The notes under the pieces: generated by a model | Told to the model about the DNA's origin: nothing | Seen by the model: only the letters and a program-made list of their open reading frames with translations | Databases searched by the model: none | Source of the DNA: Paracoccus acridae | Lineage (GTDB): Bacteria; Pseudomonadota; Alphaproteobacteria; Rhodobacterales; Rhodobacteraceae | Direction of reading: 5' to 3' | NCBI RefSeq assembly: GCF_014642735.1 | Contig: NZ_BMIV01000001.1 | Coordinates: 248,001-312,000, forward strand | DNA length: 64,000 nt | Translations under genes and position numbers: made by a program | Part shown: in pieces, positions 38,598-48,039 of the stretch | How positions within the stretch are numbered: position 1 is the stretch's first letter | How the letters are laid out: the number at the start of each line of letters is the position of its first letter

Positions 38598-39068
38598 ATG
38601 AGCAAGAGCCTGGCACGGGTTCGCACGGCCTTGGACAGGGCAGGCCTGGCCGTCGAGATCCTTGAAATGGAGGACAGCACCCGCACCGCCGAGGAAGCCG
38701 CGCGGGCGGCGGGCTGCGCGGTGGACCAGATCGCCAAGTCGATCATCTTCCGGGGCGAGGAGACGGGCCATGTCGTGCTGTTCCTGACCGCCGGGGGCAA
38801 CCGCGTCGATCCGGCCAAGGCGACCGGGGTGGCGGGGCAACCCCTGGGCAAGGCCGATGCCGCCCTGATCCGCGAGGAAACGGGCTTCGCCATCGGCGGC
38901 GTGGCGCCTGTCGGGCATCTGAAGCCCGTGGCCGCCTTCTTCGACCCGCGCCTTCTGGATTTCAGCGTCGTCTGGGCGGCGGCGGGGACGCCGCGCCACA
39001 TCTTCGCCATCCCGCCCGCCCGGCTTCTGGATCTGACCGGGGCAGGGCTGGCGGATTTCACCGGCTGA
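38598..39068 (+). CDS. YbaK/EbsC-family aminoacyl-tRNA deacylase
   Basis: 156 residues. The conserved core is QIAKSIIFRGEETGHVVLFL, the basic KATGVAGQPLGKAD and the GFAIGGVAPVGHLKPV loop. These proteins hydrolyse mischarged tRNAs such as Cys-tRNA(Pro). The 3' end overlaps the convergent formamidase gene by 11 bp. Confidence 0.85.
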   Translation: MSKSLARVRTALDRAGLAVEILEMEDSTRTAEEAARAAGCAVDQIAKSIIFRGEETGHVVLFLTAGGNRVDPAKATGVAGQPLGKADAALIREETGFAIGGVAPVGHLKPVAAFFDPRLLDFSVVWAAAGTPRHIFAIPPARLLDLTGAGLADFTG

Positions 39069-39852
39069 CCAGAAGCCTGTCCAGCAGCGGACTGTCGGCC
39101 CGTTCCAACCCTTCGATCACGTCGAAATGGTGCAGGCCCGGGTCGATCACGCAATCGGTGGGGGCGCCGAGGCCCGCCCAGATGTCGGCCAGCAGGCGGG
39201 CCTGGCGGATGAACTCGGGCCGCTCCATTCCGCCGACCCAGGTGGTCACCGGGATGCCCTGGCGCGGGGCCAGCAAGGCTGGGCTTTCGGTTGCTGCCTC
39301 GGCCGCGTCCAGCCGCAGCGTCTCGTTCATCGCGGTCCGCATCAGCGGGCGCAGGTCGGTCAGGGGGGAAATGGGAACGCAGGCCGTGACCCGCGCCGCC
39401 ACCGCATCGGGCAGCGTGGCGTCGTCGCAGATCATCCGTGCCGCCAGATGCCCGCCCGCCGAATGGCCGGTCAGCGCGATGGGGCCGCCGATTGCGCCCG
39501 CAGCCTCGGTCACCGCCGCTGCCACTTCGCGCGTCATCCGCGCGATCCGCGCCTGGGGGGCCAGGGTATAGGCAGGCATCGCCACTGCCCAGCCACGCGC
39601 CAGGGCGCCCGCCGCCAGATGCGACCACATGCCGGGGTCGAACCGCATCCAGTATCCGCCGTGGATGAAGACCATCAGCCCGTTCGGCGTGCCGCCGGGA
39701 TGAAACAGATGCCCGCGTCCCAACGGCTGAGGCCGGTGGGCTTTCCTGAACGCTGCCGCGGCGGACTGCCAGCGGGGCACGAAGCCCTCGGCCTGCGGGA
39801 TATGGGCGCCGTTGGCATAGGCGTCGTCCCAGTCTGTGACGTGATAGATCAT
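39058..39852 (-). CDS. Alpha/beta hydrolase, probable arylformamidase
   Basis: 264 residues. HGGYW oxyanion motif (MVFIHGGYWMRFD), nucleophile in TGHSAGGHLA, and a final histidine in PGLHHFDVIE. This arrangement matches eukaryotic-type kynurenine formamidase (AFMID), not the metal-dependent KynB. Divergent from kynureninase by about 60 bp, which supports hydrolysis of N-formylkynurenine to kynurenine. A generic carboxylesterase is the alternative. Confidence 0.75.
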   Translation of the reverse strand: MIYHVTDWDDAYANGAHIPQAEGFVPRWQSAAAAFRKAHRPQPLGRGHLFHPGGTPNGLMVFIHGGYWMRFDPGMWSHLAAGALARGWAVAMPAYTLAPQARIARMTREVAAAVTEAAGAIGGPIALTGHSAGGHLAARMICDDATLPDAVAARVTACVPISPLTDLRPLMRTAMNETLRLDAAEAATESPALLAPRQGIPVTTWVGGMERPEFIRQARLLADIWAGLGAPTDCVIDPGLHHFDVIEGLERADSPLLDRLLVSR

Positions 39853-39913
39853 GCTGCCCTCTCTTTCCGGCAGAAAAGGCTGCTGCTAGCTTGCGGTCAA
39901 GATGGAGAAAGCC

Positions 39914-41101
39914 ATGACCGATTTCGCCGCCACCCGCCGCGCCTTCCACCTGCCCCGGGGGATCACCTATCTGGACGGAAACTCGCTGGGTCCGATGCCT
40001 GTCGCGGCCCGCGACCGGGTCGCCCGGATGATGTCGGATGAATGGTCCGAGATGCTGATCACCGGCTGGAACAAGGCGGGCTGGTATGTCCAGCCGCGCA
40101 AGGTCGGCGACCGCATCGCCCGGCTGATCGGCGCGGGGCCGGGACAGGTGGTGATGGGCGACACGCTGTCGATCAAGGTGTTCCAGGCCCTCAGCGCCGC
40201 CATGGCCCTGCGCCCCGGCCGCCGGGTGATCCTGTCGGACAACGGCAATTTCCCGTCGGACCTTTATGTGGCCGAAGGCCTGGCCCGCGCGATGAGGGCC
40301 GAATTGCGCGTCGTCGCCCCCGAGGAGGTCGAGGCCGCGATCACCCCCGACCTGGCCGTCCTGATGCTGACCGAGGTCGATTACCGCACCGGCCGCCGCC
40401 ACGACATGGCCGGGCTGACGGCCCGCGCTCATGAGGCCGGAGCCCTGGCGCTGTGGGATCTGGCCCATTCCGCAGGGGCGGTGGATGTGGATCTGACCGG
40501 CGCTGATGCCGATTTCGCGGTCGGCTGCACCTACAAGTATCTCAATGGCGGACCGGGCGCGCCGGCCTTCATCTGGACCCACCCCCGCCACGCCGATGCC
40601 GCCCAGCCGATCCTGCAAGGCTGGATGGGCCATGACGCGCCCTTCGCCTTTGACCTGGGCTATCGGCCCGCGCCGGGGATCGAACGGATGCGCGTCGGCA
40701 CCCCCCCGGTGATCGCCCTGACGGCCTTGGACGCGGCGCTGGACGTGTGGGATGGGGTCAGCCTTGCCGACCTGCGCGCCCGGTCGATCGAACTGACCGA
40801 GGCCTTCATCAAGGGGGTCGAGGCCGCCTGCCCGGAGGTCGCGCTGAATTCCCCGCGCGATCCGGCCCGGCGCGGATCGCAGGTCAGCTTCCGTCACCCC
40901 CAGGGCTATGCGGTCATGCAGGCGCTGATCGCGGCGGGCGTCATCGGCGATTTCCGCGCGCCCGACGTGCTGCGCTTTGGTTTCGCGCCGCTGTACAACG
41001 ATCTGGACGATGTCGGACGGGCCGTCGATACCCTGGCCCGCATTCTGCGCGACGGCAGTTGGGATGATGAAAGGTTTCGGCAAAGGGCTGCCGTGACGTA
41101 G
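39914..41101 (+). CDS. kynU: Kynureninase
   Basis: 395 residues. The PLP lysine is Lys208 in GCTYKYLNGGPGAPAF. ITYLDGNSLGPMP, WDLAHSAGAVDVDL and QGWMGHDAPFAF are KynU motifs. It cleaves kynurenine to anthranilate and alanine. The start at 39914 is favoured by GGAG six bases upstream; an ATG at 39902 is an alternative. Tryptophan dioxygenase is not in the window. Confidence 0.93.
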   Translation: MTDFAATRRAFHLPRGITYLDGNSLGPMPVAARDRVARMMSDEWSEMLITGWNKAGWYVQPRKVGDRIARLIGAGPGQVVMGDTLSIKVFQALSAAMALRPGRRVILSDNGNFPSDLYVAEGLARAMRAELRVVAPEEVEAAITPDLAVLMLTEVDYRTGRRHDMAGLTARAHEAGALALWDLAHSAGAVDVDLTGADADFAVGCTYKYLNGGPGAPAFIWTHPRHADAAQPILQGWMGHDAPFAFDLGYRPAPGIERMRVGTPPVIALTALDAALDVWDGVSLADLRARSIELTEAFIKGVEAACPEVALNSPRDPARRGSQVSFRHPQGYAVMQALIAAGVIGDFRAPDVLRFGFAPLYNDLDDVGRAVDTLARILRDGSWDDERFRQRAAVT

Positions 41102-41166
41102 GGGCAGGGGGCTTCCCTCGGGCCTGTTTGTGCCGCACATATGCGACATTTGACAGGATATGTTTC

Positions 41167-42231
41167 ATGTGGTCGGATCGGTTTGCATGGGTCGTCTTCG
41201 CGTTTGGCCTGCCCGGATGTCCGGCGCTTGCGCAAGGCGACCTGCTGCGCGTCGAACTGGTCGCAGCCCAGGAACAGACGGTCAGGCTTGACCTGCAACT
41301 GTCCGGCAGCATCGCGGCGACAGACAGCGTGCAGATGAGCTTTCGTCAGGCCGGGCGCGTGACCCGCGTGCTGGTGGACGAAGGCGACCGCGTGGCCCGG
41401 GGTCAGGAACTGGCGCGGCTGGATTCGGTCCAGCAGGACGAAGCCCTGCGCGTGGCCAGGGCGGGGCTGGATGCCGCGCAGGCCGGGCTGTCCCAGGCCC
41501 GCCAGGCCAGCGATCGCGCCGAAGGCCTGCTTGCGCGTGGCGTCGGCACCCGCGCTGCGCGCGATGATGCCCTGCGCGTCCTGTCCGAGGCGCAGGGAAC
41601 GCTGGAACGCGCGGAAAGCACGCTGGACCAGGCCCGAAGGGCGGTTCAGGACACCATCCTGCGCGCGCCCCAGGACGGGGTCGTGACCGCCCGCGACATG
41701 GCGCCGGGCCAGATCGTCGGTGCCGCGCAACCGGTCCTAACCCTTGCGGTTCTGGACGGGCTGGAAGCGGTGTTCGACGCCCCCGACCATCCCCGGCTGG
41801 ACAACGCCATGGGCGGACAGGTCCGGCTTGACACCATCGACATCGACCACCCGGAAATGCAGGGCAGGGTCACGGAAATCTCGCCCCTGGTGGATCCTGC
41901 GACAGGAACGGTGACGATCCGCGTTGCCATCGAGGATGTGTCCGCCGATACCGCCCTGCTGGGCGCGGCGGTGCGGGGGCACCTGGACATTGCCGTGGAT
42001 CGGGGCATCGCGGTGCCCTGGACGGCGCTGATGCGTGACGGCGACCATCCGGCCGTCTGGCGCGTCGATGCCGACAACCGCGTCAGCCTTGTGCCCGTCA
42101 CCATCGGTCAGTTCACCAATGGCGTCGTGTATCTGTCCGACGGCATCGCGCCGGGCGATGTCGTGGTGGGCGCCGGCTCGCAATTGCTGTATCCCGGACG
42201 CCAGGTCCAGAAGGCCGAGGTGCTGCCGTGA
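41167..42231 (+). CDS. RND efflux periplasmic adaptor (first of two)
   Basis: 354 residues. N-terminal export signal ending PALAQ; LPGC within it makes a poor lipobox, so a signal peptidase I substrate is more likely. HlyD/MFP architecture: SFRQAGRVTRVLVDEGDRVA lipoyl half, coiled-coil arms (about 85-160), then ILRAPQDGVVTARDMAPGQ. It links the inner-membrane RND pump to an outer-membrane channel. The stop overlaps the second adaptor by 4 bp. Confidence 0.85.
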   Translation: MWSDRFAWVVFAFGLPGCPALAQGDLLRVELVAAQEQTVRLDLQLSGSIAATDSVQMSFRQAGRVTRVLVDEGDRVARGQELARLDSVQQDEALRVARAGLDAAQAGLSQARQASDRAEGLLARGVGTRAARDDALRVLSEAQGTLERAESTLDQARRAVQDTILRAPQDGVVTARDMAPGQIVGAAQPVLTLAVLDGLEAVFDAPDHPRLDNAMGGQVRLDTIDIDHPEMQGRVTEISPLVDPATGTVTIRVAIEDVSADTALLGAAVRGHLDIAVDRGIAVPWTALMRDGDHPAVWRVDADNRVSLVPVTIGQFTNGVVYLSDGIAPGDVVVGAGSQLLYPGRQVQKAEVLP

Positions 42232-43325
42232 AGGCGCTGATCGTCCTGGCGGCGACCCTGGCATTGTCCTTGCCCGCCCATGCGCTGGGATGGCCCTCCT
42301 GGCTGGGCTTCGAATCCCGGGCCGACGAACCCCTTCCCCCCCGCCCCGTCGTGTCCGAGATTGTCGAGGATCGGGGCCATGACGCACGCTGGGTTCCCGG
42401 CGTGGTGGCGTCCCGGACGCAGGTGACGATGGCTTTCCAGACGCTTGGCCGGATGGTCTCGCGCCCGGTCGATCTGGGCGACCGGGTCGAACAGGGGGAT
42501 GTGCTTGCCAATCTGGCATCCGAGGATCTGGCCGCGACGACCCGCGCCGCCGAAGCCGCCCTTGCCGCGGCCGAGGTTCAGCGCGACACCGCCCGCCTGG
42601 CGTTGGAGCGCGCCCAGGCCCTGGTCGCCCGCAACGTCGCCAGCACCGCGCAACTGGAACAGGCCCAACGCGCCGCCGCCGCCGCCGAGGCCGGGGCCGA
42701 ACAGGCCCGCTCGGCCCTGGTTCAGGCCCGCGACGCCGAAGGCTATGCCCGCATGACGGCGCCTTTTTCGGGCGTGGTCAGCGCCGTCTACGAAGTTCCG
42801 GGCAGCGTTCTGGGTGCGGGAACGCCTGTCCTGCAACTGTCGGCCGAGGATCAGCGCGAAGCCGTGATCGACCTGCCCGAAGCGGCCCTTGCGGGCTTGC
42901 CCGTGGATGCGGTCTTTTCGATCTGGCAACGGACCGATCCCGACCGCCAGGTGCGGGCGGTCCTGAACCGGGTCGATCCGATCGCGGATGCAGCGACCCG
43001 GACGCGCAGGCTGTATCTGACCCTTCCGGCGGATGCGCCGTTTCGCCTGGGCGCCCTGATCCGGGCGCGGCTGGGCACCGCCAGCGAACCGGTGCTGACA
43101 TTTTCCAGCGCGGCGATCTTCCAGCGGGACGGCAGGCCCCATGTCTGGCGCGTGCAGCGCCGCGAGAACGGCGCCCATGTCGAGGCCGTTCCCGTTTCCA
43201 TCGCCGGAGATTTCCAGGGCCGCATCCTGCTTGCACAAGGGTTGGAGCCGGGGGACGAGGTGGTCATTCGGGGCGTCAATTCCCTGACGGACGGTCAGCC
43301 GGTCGGGGAAAGGGTCCAGCCGTGA
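42228..43325 (+). CDS. RND efflux periplasmic adaptor (second)
   Basis: 365 residues, GTG start overlapping the first adaptor (GTGA). Signal peptide ends near PAHA (about residue 18). VTMAFQTLGRMVSRPVDLGD and MTAPFSGVVSAVYEVPGSVL are the split lipoyl halves; the arms between are alanine-rich. The two adaptors differ, so they may form a mixed hexamer. The stop overlaps the pump gene by 4 bp. Confidence 0.87.
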   Translation: MKALIVLAATLALSLPAHALGWPSWLGFESRADEPLPPRPVVSEIVEDRGHDARWVPGVVASRTQVTMAFQTLGRMVSRPVDLGDRVEQGDVLANLASEDLAATTRAAEAALAAAEVQRDTARLALERAQALVARNVASTAQLEQAQRAAAAAEAGAEQARSALVQARDAEGYARMTAPFSGVVSAVYEVPGSVLGAGTPVLQLSAEDQREAVIDLPEAALAGLPVDAVFSIWQRTDPDRQVRAVLNRVDPIADAATRTRRLYLTLPADAPFRLGALIRARLGTASEPVLTFSSAAIFQRDGRPHVWRVQRRENGAHVEAVPVSIAGDFQGRILLAQGLEPGDEVVIRGVNSLTDGQPVGERVQP

Positions 43326-46300
43326 AGCGTTTCAACCTGTCGGACTGGGCGCTGAACCATCGCAGCTTCGTCTGGTTCCTGCTGATCGTCTCGCTGATCG
43401 CGGGAACCATCAGCTACAACAACCTGGGCCGCGAGGAAGACCCGAACTTCACCATCAAGATCATGGTGATCAGGGCGGCCCTGCCCGGCGCCACCGTGGA
43501 AGAAACGCTGACCCAGGTCACCACGCGCATCGAAACGAAGCTCGAGGAACTGGACGAGCTGTATTTCACCCGGTCCGTCACCATGCCGGGCCAGGCGGTC
43601 GTCTATCTGGAACTGCTGCCGACGACGCGGGGTCCGCAGGTGCCCGAAATCTGGAAGCGCGTGCGCCAGATGATGTCGGACATCCGCCCGGACTTCCCCC
43701 AGGAATTCGCGGGCTTCCAGTTCAACGACGATTTCGGCGACGTGTTCGGCAACATCTATGCCTTCACCGCCGACGGATACAGCCCGCGCGAATTGCGCGA
43801 CCGGGTGGAACGCATCCGCAAGCAGGTCGCGGCACTGGACGCCGTTGGCAAGACCGAGATCCTGGGCGAACAGGCCGAGCAGATCTATCTTGAATTCTCG
43901 GCGGCGCGTCTGGCCGCGCTTGGCCTGAACCAGCAGCAGGTCGTGGCAACCCTGGCCCAGCAGAACGCCATCGCGCCCTCCGGGGTGATCCAGGCGGGAC
44001 CGGAACAGGTGCTGGTCCGCGTGGGCGGCCAGTTCGACGACGCGGAGGCGATCGCCGCCGTCAACCTGCGCGTGGGCGAGCGGTTCTTCAACCTGGGCGA
44101 CGTGGCCACCGTCCGGCGCGGCTATGAAGACCCGCCGCAATCGCTGTTCCGATACAACGGCCAACCCGCCATCGGCTTGCAGATCGGGATGCGCGACGGC
44201 GAGAACATCCTGGAATTCGGGCGTGAACTGGATGCGCTGATGGCCCGCGTCGAGGCCGACCTGCCCATCGGGATCGAGATGGCCAAGGTTGCCGACCAGC
44301 CGCATGTGGTGGAAGACGCGGTCGGCCACTTCGTCACCGCCCTGGCCGAGGCGGTGGCGATCGTGCTGGTCGTCAGCTTCGTCAGCCTGGGCTTCCGCGC
44401 GGGCTTCGTCGTGACGCTGACGATCCCGCTGGTGCTGGCGATCACCTTCGTGATCCTGGATCTGTACGGCATCACGCTGCAACGCATCTCTCTGGGGGCG
44501 CTGATCATCGCGCTTGGGCTGTTGGTCGATGACGCGATGATCGCCATCGAGACGATGATTTCCCGGCTGGAGATCGGCGAATCGCTGGAAAAGGCCGCCA
44601 GCTATGCCTGGACCTCGATCGCATTCCCGATGCTGACGGGGACGCTGGTTACCGTCGCCGGCTTCATCCCGATCGGCTTGAACAGTTCGGCCGCGGGCGA
44701 GTTCACCTTTTCGCTGTTCGTGGTGATCGCCGTGTCGCTGGTGGTGTCCTGGGTGGTGGCCGTGCTGTTCGCGCCCCTCCTGGGCGTGACCTTCCTGCGC
44801 CGCTATGACGCCCATCATGAACAAAAGCCAGGCTGGTTGCGGCGGCGGTTCCACGCGGTGCTTTGGTGGTCGATGCGCTTCAAGTGGATCGTGATCGTCG
44901 TCACGCTGGCGTTGTTCGCCCTGTCCGTCTGGGGAATGCGCTTTGTCGAGCAGCAGTTCTTCCCCACATCGGACCGGACCGAGGTTCTGGTCGATATCGT
45001 CGAGCGCCAGAATACCTCGATCGCCAGGACGCGCAAGGACATGGACCGCCTGGAACAGGTCCTTGCGGGGAACGGGGACGTGATGTTCTGGACATCCTAT
45101 GTCGGCACCGGGGCGCCGCGCTTCGTGCTGGCGATGGATGTGCCGACGCCCGGTCCCTATATGGGCCAGATCGTGATCCAGACCCCGGATCTGGCGGCCC
45201 GGGACCGGGTCAAGGCGCTGCTGATGGACAAGGCCGCGCGCGAATTTCCAGGTGTCGATATCTATGTGAAGAACCTGGAAATTGGGCCTCCGGTCGGCAA
45301 GCCGGTGCAGTACCGGGTCAGCGCGCCCGATGCCGACGCGGCCCGCGATGCCGCCCGCCGACTGGCCGCCGTCCTGGCGCAAGAGCCGCGGCTGCGCGAC
45401 ATCTCGATGGACTGGAACGAGCCTGCCCGCGTGGTGCGGCTGGAAATCGACCAGGACCAGGTGCGGCGGCTGGGCCTGACCAGCCAGGACGTGGCCGACA
45501 CGCTGTCGGCGCTGTTTTCGGGCCAGCTCATCACCCAGTTGCGCGACGACATCTTCCTGATCGACGTCGTGGGACGGGGGCAGGCCGAAGACCGCACTTC
45601 GATCGAATCCATCCGCAACCTGCAACTGCGGCTGCCGAATGGCGGGGGAACGCCGCTGTCCTCGGTCGTGTCGCTGGACTATGCGACCGAACAGCCGCTG
45701 ATCGCGCAGCGCAACGGCCTGCCGACCGTCACCGTCAAGGCCGCCATATCCACCAAGGACCAGCCCGCCACGCTGGTCAACGCCCTGGTCCCGGCCGTGG
45801 CCGAATTTCAGGCCAGCCTGCCCACGGACGTGACCATCACGGTGGGCGGAACGGTCGAAACCTCGGCCGACAGCCAGGAACCCATCGCCGCCGTGGTGCC
45901 GGTGATGCTGCTGGTCATGGCGCTTCTGGTGATGGCGCAGATGCAAAGCTTCCGGCTGTCGCTGATCGTCTTCGCCGCCGCGCCCCTGGGCCTGATCGGC
46001 GTGGTCGCGGTGCTGGTGCCCTTCGGCGTGCCGATGGGCTTTGTCGCTATCCTGGGAATCCTGGCGCTGATCGGCATCCTGATCCGCAATTCCATCATCC
46101 TGGTCCACGAGATCCAGGAGCTGCTGCACAAGGGCCGCAGCCAGTGGCAGGCCGTGTTCGAGGCATCCGACAGCCGCGCCCGGCCCATCCTGCTGACGGC
46201 CGCGGCGGCATCGCTGGCGCTGATCCCGATCTCGCGCCAGGTGTTCTGGGGGCCGATGGCGTTTTCGATGATGGGCGGCATTATCGCGGGCACGCTGATC

Positions 46301-46384
46301 ACGCTGGTCTTCGTGCCCGCGCTCTATTGCGCGGTGATGCGGGTCAGGCCCGACCCGCAGGGCCAGGGCCAGGGCCAGGGCTGA
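43322..46384 (+). CDS. RND efflux pump, AcrB/HAE-like
   Basis: 1020 residues, twelve membrane segments arranged as 1+5 and 1+5 around two large periplasmic loops. LGLLVDDAMIAIE in segment 4 holds the paired proton-relay aspartates. GILALIGILIRNSIILVHEI is the segment 10 region. GTG start overlaps the second adaptor. The protein ends in an unusual (QG)4 tail from a hexamer repeat, GGCCAG. Likely exports hydrophobic toxic compounds. No outer-membrane partner is adjacent. Confidence 0.93.
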   Translation: MKRFNLSDWALNHRSFVWFLLIVSLIAGTISYNNLGREEDPNFTIKIMVIRAALPGATVEETLTQVTTRIETKLEELDELYFTRSVTMPGQAVVYLELLPTTRGPQVPEIWKRVRQMMSDIRPDFPQEFAGFQFNDDFGDVFGNIYAFTADGYSPRELRDRVERIRKQVAALDAVGKTEILGEQAEQIYLEFSAARLAALGLNQQQVVATLAQQNAIAPSGVIQAGPEQVLVRVGGQFDDAEAIAAVNLRVGERFFNLGDVATVRRGYEDPPQSLFRYNGQPAIGLQIGMRDGENILEFGRELDALMARVEADLPIGIEMAKVADQPHVVEDAVGHFVTALAEAVAIVLVVSFVSLGFRAGFVVTLTIPLVLAITFVILDLYGITLQRISLGALIIALGLLVDDAMIAIETMISRLEIGESLEKAASYAWTSIAFPMLTGTLVTVAGFIPIGLNSSAAGEFTFSLFVVIAVSLVVSWVVAVLFAPLLGVTFLRRYDAHHEQKPGWLRRRFHAVLWWSMRFKWIVIVVTLALFALSVWGMRFVEQQFFPTSDRTEVLVDIVERQNTSIARTRKDMDRLEQVLAGNGDVMFWTSYVGTGAPRFVLAMDVPTPGPYMGQIVIQTPDLAARDRVKALLMDKAAREFPGVDIYVKNLEIGPPVGKPVQYRVSAPDADAARDAARRLAAVLAQEPRLRDISMDWNEPARVVRLEIDQDQVRRLGLTSQDVADTLSALFSGQLITQLRDDIFLIDVVGRGQAEDRTSIESIRNLQLRLPNGGGTPLSSVVSLDYATEQPLIAQRNGLPTVTVKAAISTKDQPATLVNALVPAVAEFQASLPTDVTITVGGTVETSADSQEPIAAVVPVMLLVMALLVMAQMQSFRLSLIVFAAAPLGLIGVVAVLVPFGVPMGFVAILGILALIGILIRNSIILVHEIQELLHKGRSQWQAVFEASDSRARPILLTAAAASLALIPISRQVFWGPMAFSMMGGIIAGTLITLVFVPALYCAVMRVRPDPQGQGQGQG

Positions 46385-46394
46385 CCGGCGCCGG

Positions 46395-47192
46395 TCAGTC
46401 CAGGACCGGGAAGAACTTGTCGGACAGCGTGAAGATCTCGCAGCCGTCGGCGGTCACGCCGATGGCATGTTCGAACTGCGCCGACAGCGACTTGTCGCGG
46501 GTCACGGCGGTCCAGTCGTCGGCCAGGACCTTGGTTTCGGGGCGGCCCAGGTTGATCATCGGCTCGATGGTGAAGAACATGCCTTCCTCCAGCACCGGGC
46601 CTTTGCCGGGGCGGCCGAAATGCAGCACGTTGGGGGGCGCGTGGAAGACCCGGCCCAGCCCGTGGCCGCAGAAGTCGCGCACCACCGACATGCCGCGTCC
46701 TTCCGCGTAAGACTGGATGGCCGCGCCGATATCGCCGAAGGTGGCGCCGGGGCGCACGGCCTCGATCCCTTTCATCAGCGCGTCATGCGTGACCTGGATC
46801 AGCCGCTTGGCTTTGATCGGTGCCTTGCCCGCCACATACATCCGGCTGGTGTCGCCATACCAGCCGTCCACGATCACCGTCACGTCGATGTTCAGGATGT
46901 CGCCATTCGCAAGCACCTTGTCGCCGGGAATGCCGTGGCAGACCACATGATTGACGCTGATGCAGCTTGCATGTTCATAGCCGCGATAGCCGATCGTGGC
47001 CGAGGTGACATCCAGTTCCGCGATGCGGCGGGTGATGAAATCGTCAAGCGCGCCAGTCGTCACGCCCGGCTGGACCAGGGGCCCCACCTCGTCCAGGATC
47101 TGCGACGCCACGGCCCCGGCCTTGTGCATCCCGGCGAAATCCTCGCGCGCGTGGATGCGGATGCCTTCCTTGGTGATGTGGCTCTGGTCCAT
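46395..47192 (-). CDS. map: Methionine aminopeptidase, type I
   Basis: 265 residues. Metal ligands fall in NIDVTVIVDGWYGDTSR, CGHGLGRVFHAPPNV and FTIEPMI near the end, and SVNHVVCHGIPG is the active-site histidine region. It removes the initiator methionine. The ATG at 47192 follows AAAGGGAT. Convergent with the RND gene with 10 bp between stops. Confidence 0.95.
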   Translation of the reverse strand: MDQSHITKEGIRIHAREDFAGMHKAGAVASQILDEVGPLVQPGVTTGALDDFITRRIAELDVTSATIGYRGYEHASCISVNHVVCHGIPGDKVLANGDILNIDVTVIVDGWYGDTSRMYVAGKAPIKAKRLIQVTHDALMKGIEAVRPGATFGDIGAAIQSYAEGRGMSVVRDFCGHGLGRVFHAPPNVLHFGRPGKGPVLEEGMFFTIEPMINLGRPETKVLADDWTAVTRDKSLSAQFEHAIGVTADGCEIFTLSDKFFPVLD

Positions 47193-47298
47193 CGAAGATC
47201 CCTTTCGTCTGGCCGCATAGATAGACCCGGAAGCCCACTTGTTCCAGCCCCGTGCGTGCGCATAGATGCAGGCAGCACAGGTTTCAGGGGGCGGGGCG

Positions 47299-48039
47299 AT
47301 GCAATCCGACAATCCGACGGCGGCGATCCTGGTGATCGGGGACGAAATCCTGTCCGGCCGCACCCGCGAAGGTAACGCCCATCATCTGGCGCAGGTGCTG
47401 TCCGCGACGGGCTTCGACCTGCGCGAGATCCGCGTGGTGGCCGACGATCATCCCCGGATCGTCGCGGCCATCCGTGCCTTGGACCGCAGCCTGGGCGGGG
47501 ATTACGACCTGTTGTTCACCAGCGGCGGGATCGGCCCGACGCATGACGACATCACCGCCGATGCCGTGGCCGACGCGCATGGCACCACGGTCGAAATCCA
47601 CCCCGAAGCGCGCGCCCTGCTGCAGGCCCGCTGCGACCGGATGGGAACCGAACTGACGGAAAACCGCCTGCGCATGGCCCGCATCCCGGTGGGCGCCACG
47701 CTGATCGACAATGCGGTATCGGCCGCGCCGGGTTTTTCCATCGGCAACACGCATGTCATGGCAGGCGTCCCCGAGGTGTTTCGCGGCATGGTCGATTGGC
47801 TGATCCCGCGCCTGTCCGCCGGCCGCCCCGTGCAGTCGCAAAGCGTCGAGGTCCGGCGCGGCGAAAGCGACGTGGCCGAGGGGTTGAGGGCCGTGGCGGA
47901 CGATTATCCCGACTTGTCGCTGGGCTCATATCCCTTCCAGGATCCGACCGGCTGGGGCACCAACCTTGTGGTGCGGGGCCTTGATGCGGATCGCGTGGCC
48001 CAGGCGATGGCGGCGCTGAAACAGCGGCTGGGCCTGTGA
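47299..48039 (+). CDS. CinA N-terminal (molybdopterin-binding) domain protein
   Basis: 246 residues. TAAILVIGDEILSGRTREGN at the start and FTSGGIGPTHDDITADAVAD are diagnostic of the CinA/MoaB-like family. The C-terminal nicotinamide-nucleotide amidase domain of full CinA is absent, so this is the short, stand-alone type. RBS GGGGCG precedes the ATG at 47299; an in-frame ATG at 47266 lacks one. Stop and next start overlap as TGATG. Confidence 0.85.
   Translation: MQSDNPTAAILVIGDEILSGRTREGNAHHLAQVLSATGFDLREIRVVADDHPRIVAAIRALDRSLGGDYDLLFTSGGIGPTHDDITADAVADAHGTTVEIHPEARALLQARCDRMGTELTENRLRMARIPVGATLIDNAVSAAPGFSIGNTHVMAGVPEVFRGMVDWLIPRLSAGRPVQSQSVEVRRGESDVAEGLRAVADDYPDLSLGSYPFQDPTGWGTNLVVRGLDADRVAQAMAALKQRLGL

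Noticed and set aside
47266..47298. Upstream ATG extension of the CinA-like gene
   Set aside because: The 11 extra residues are not family-like and no RBS precedes that ATG. GGGGCG precedes the one at 47299.
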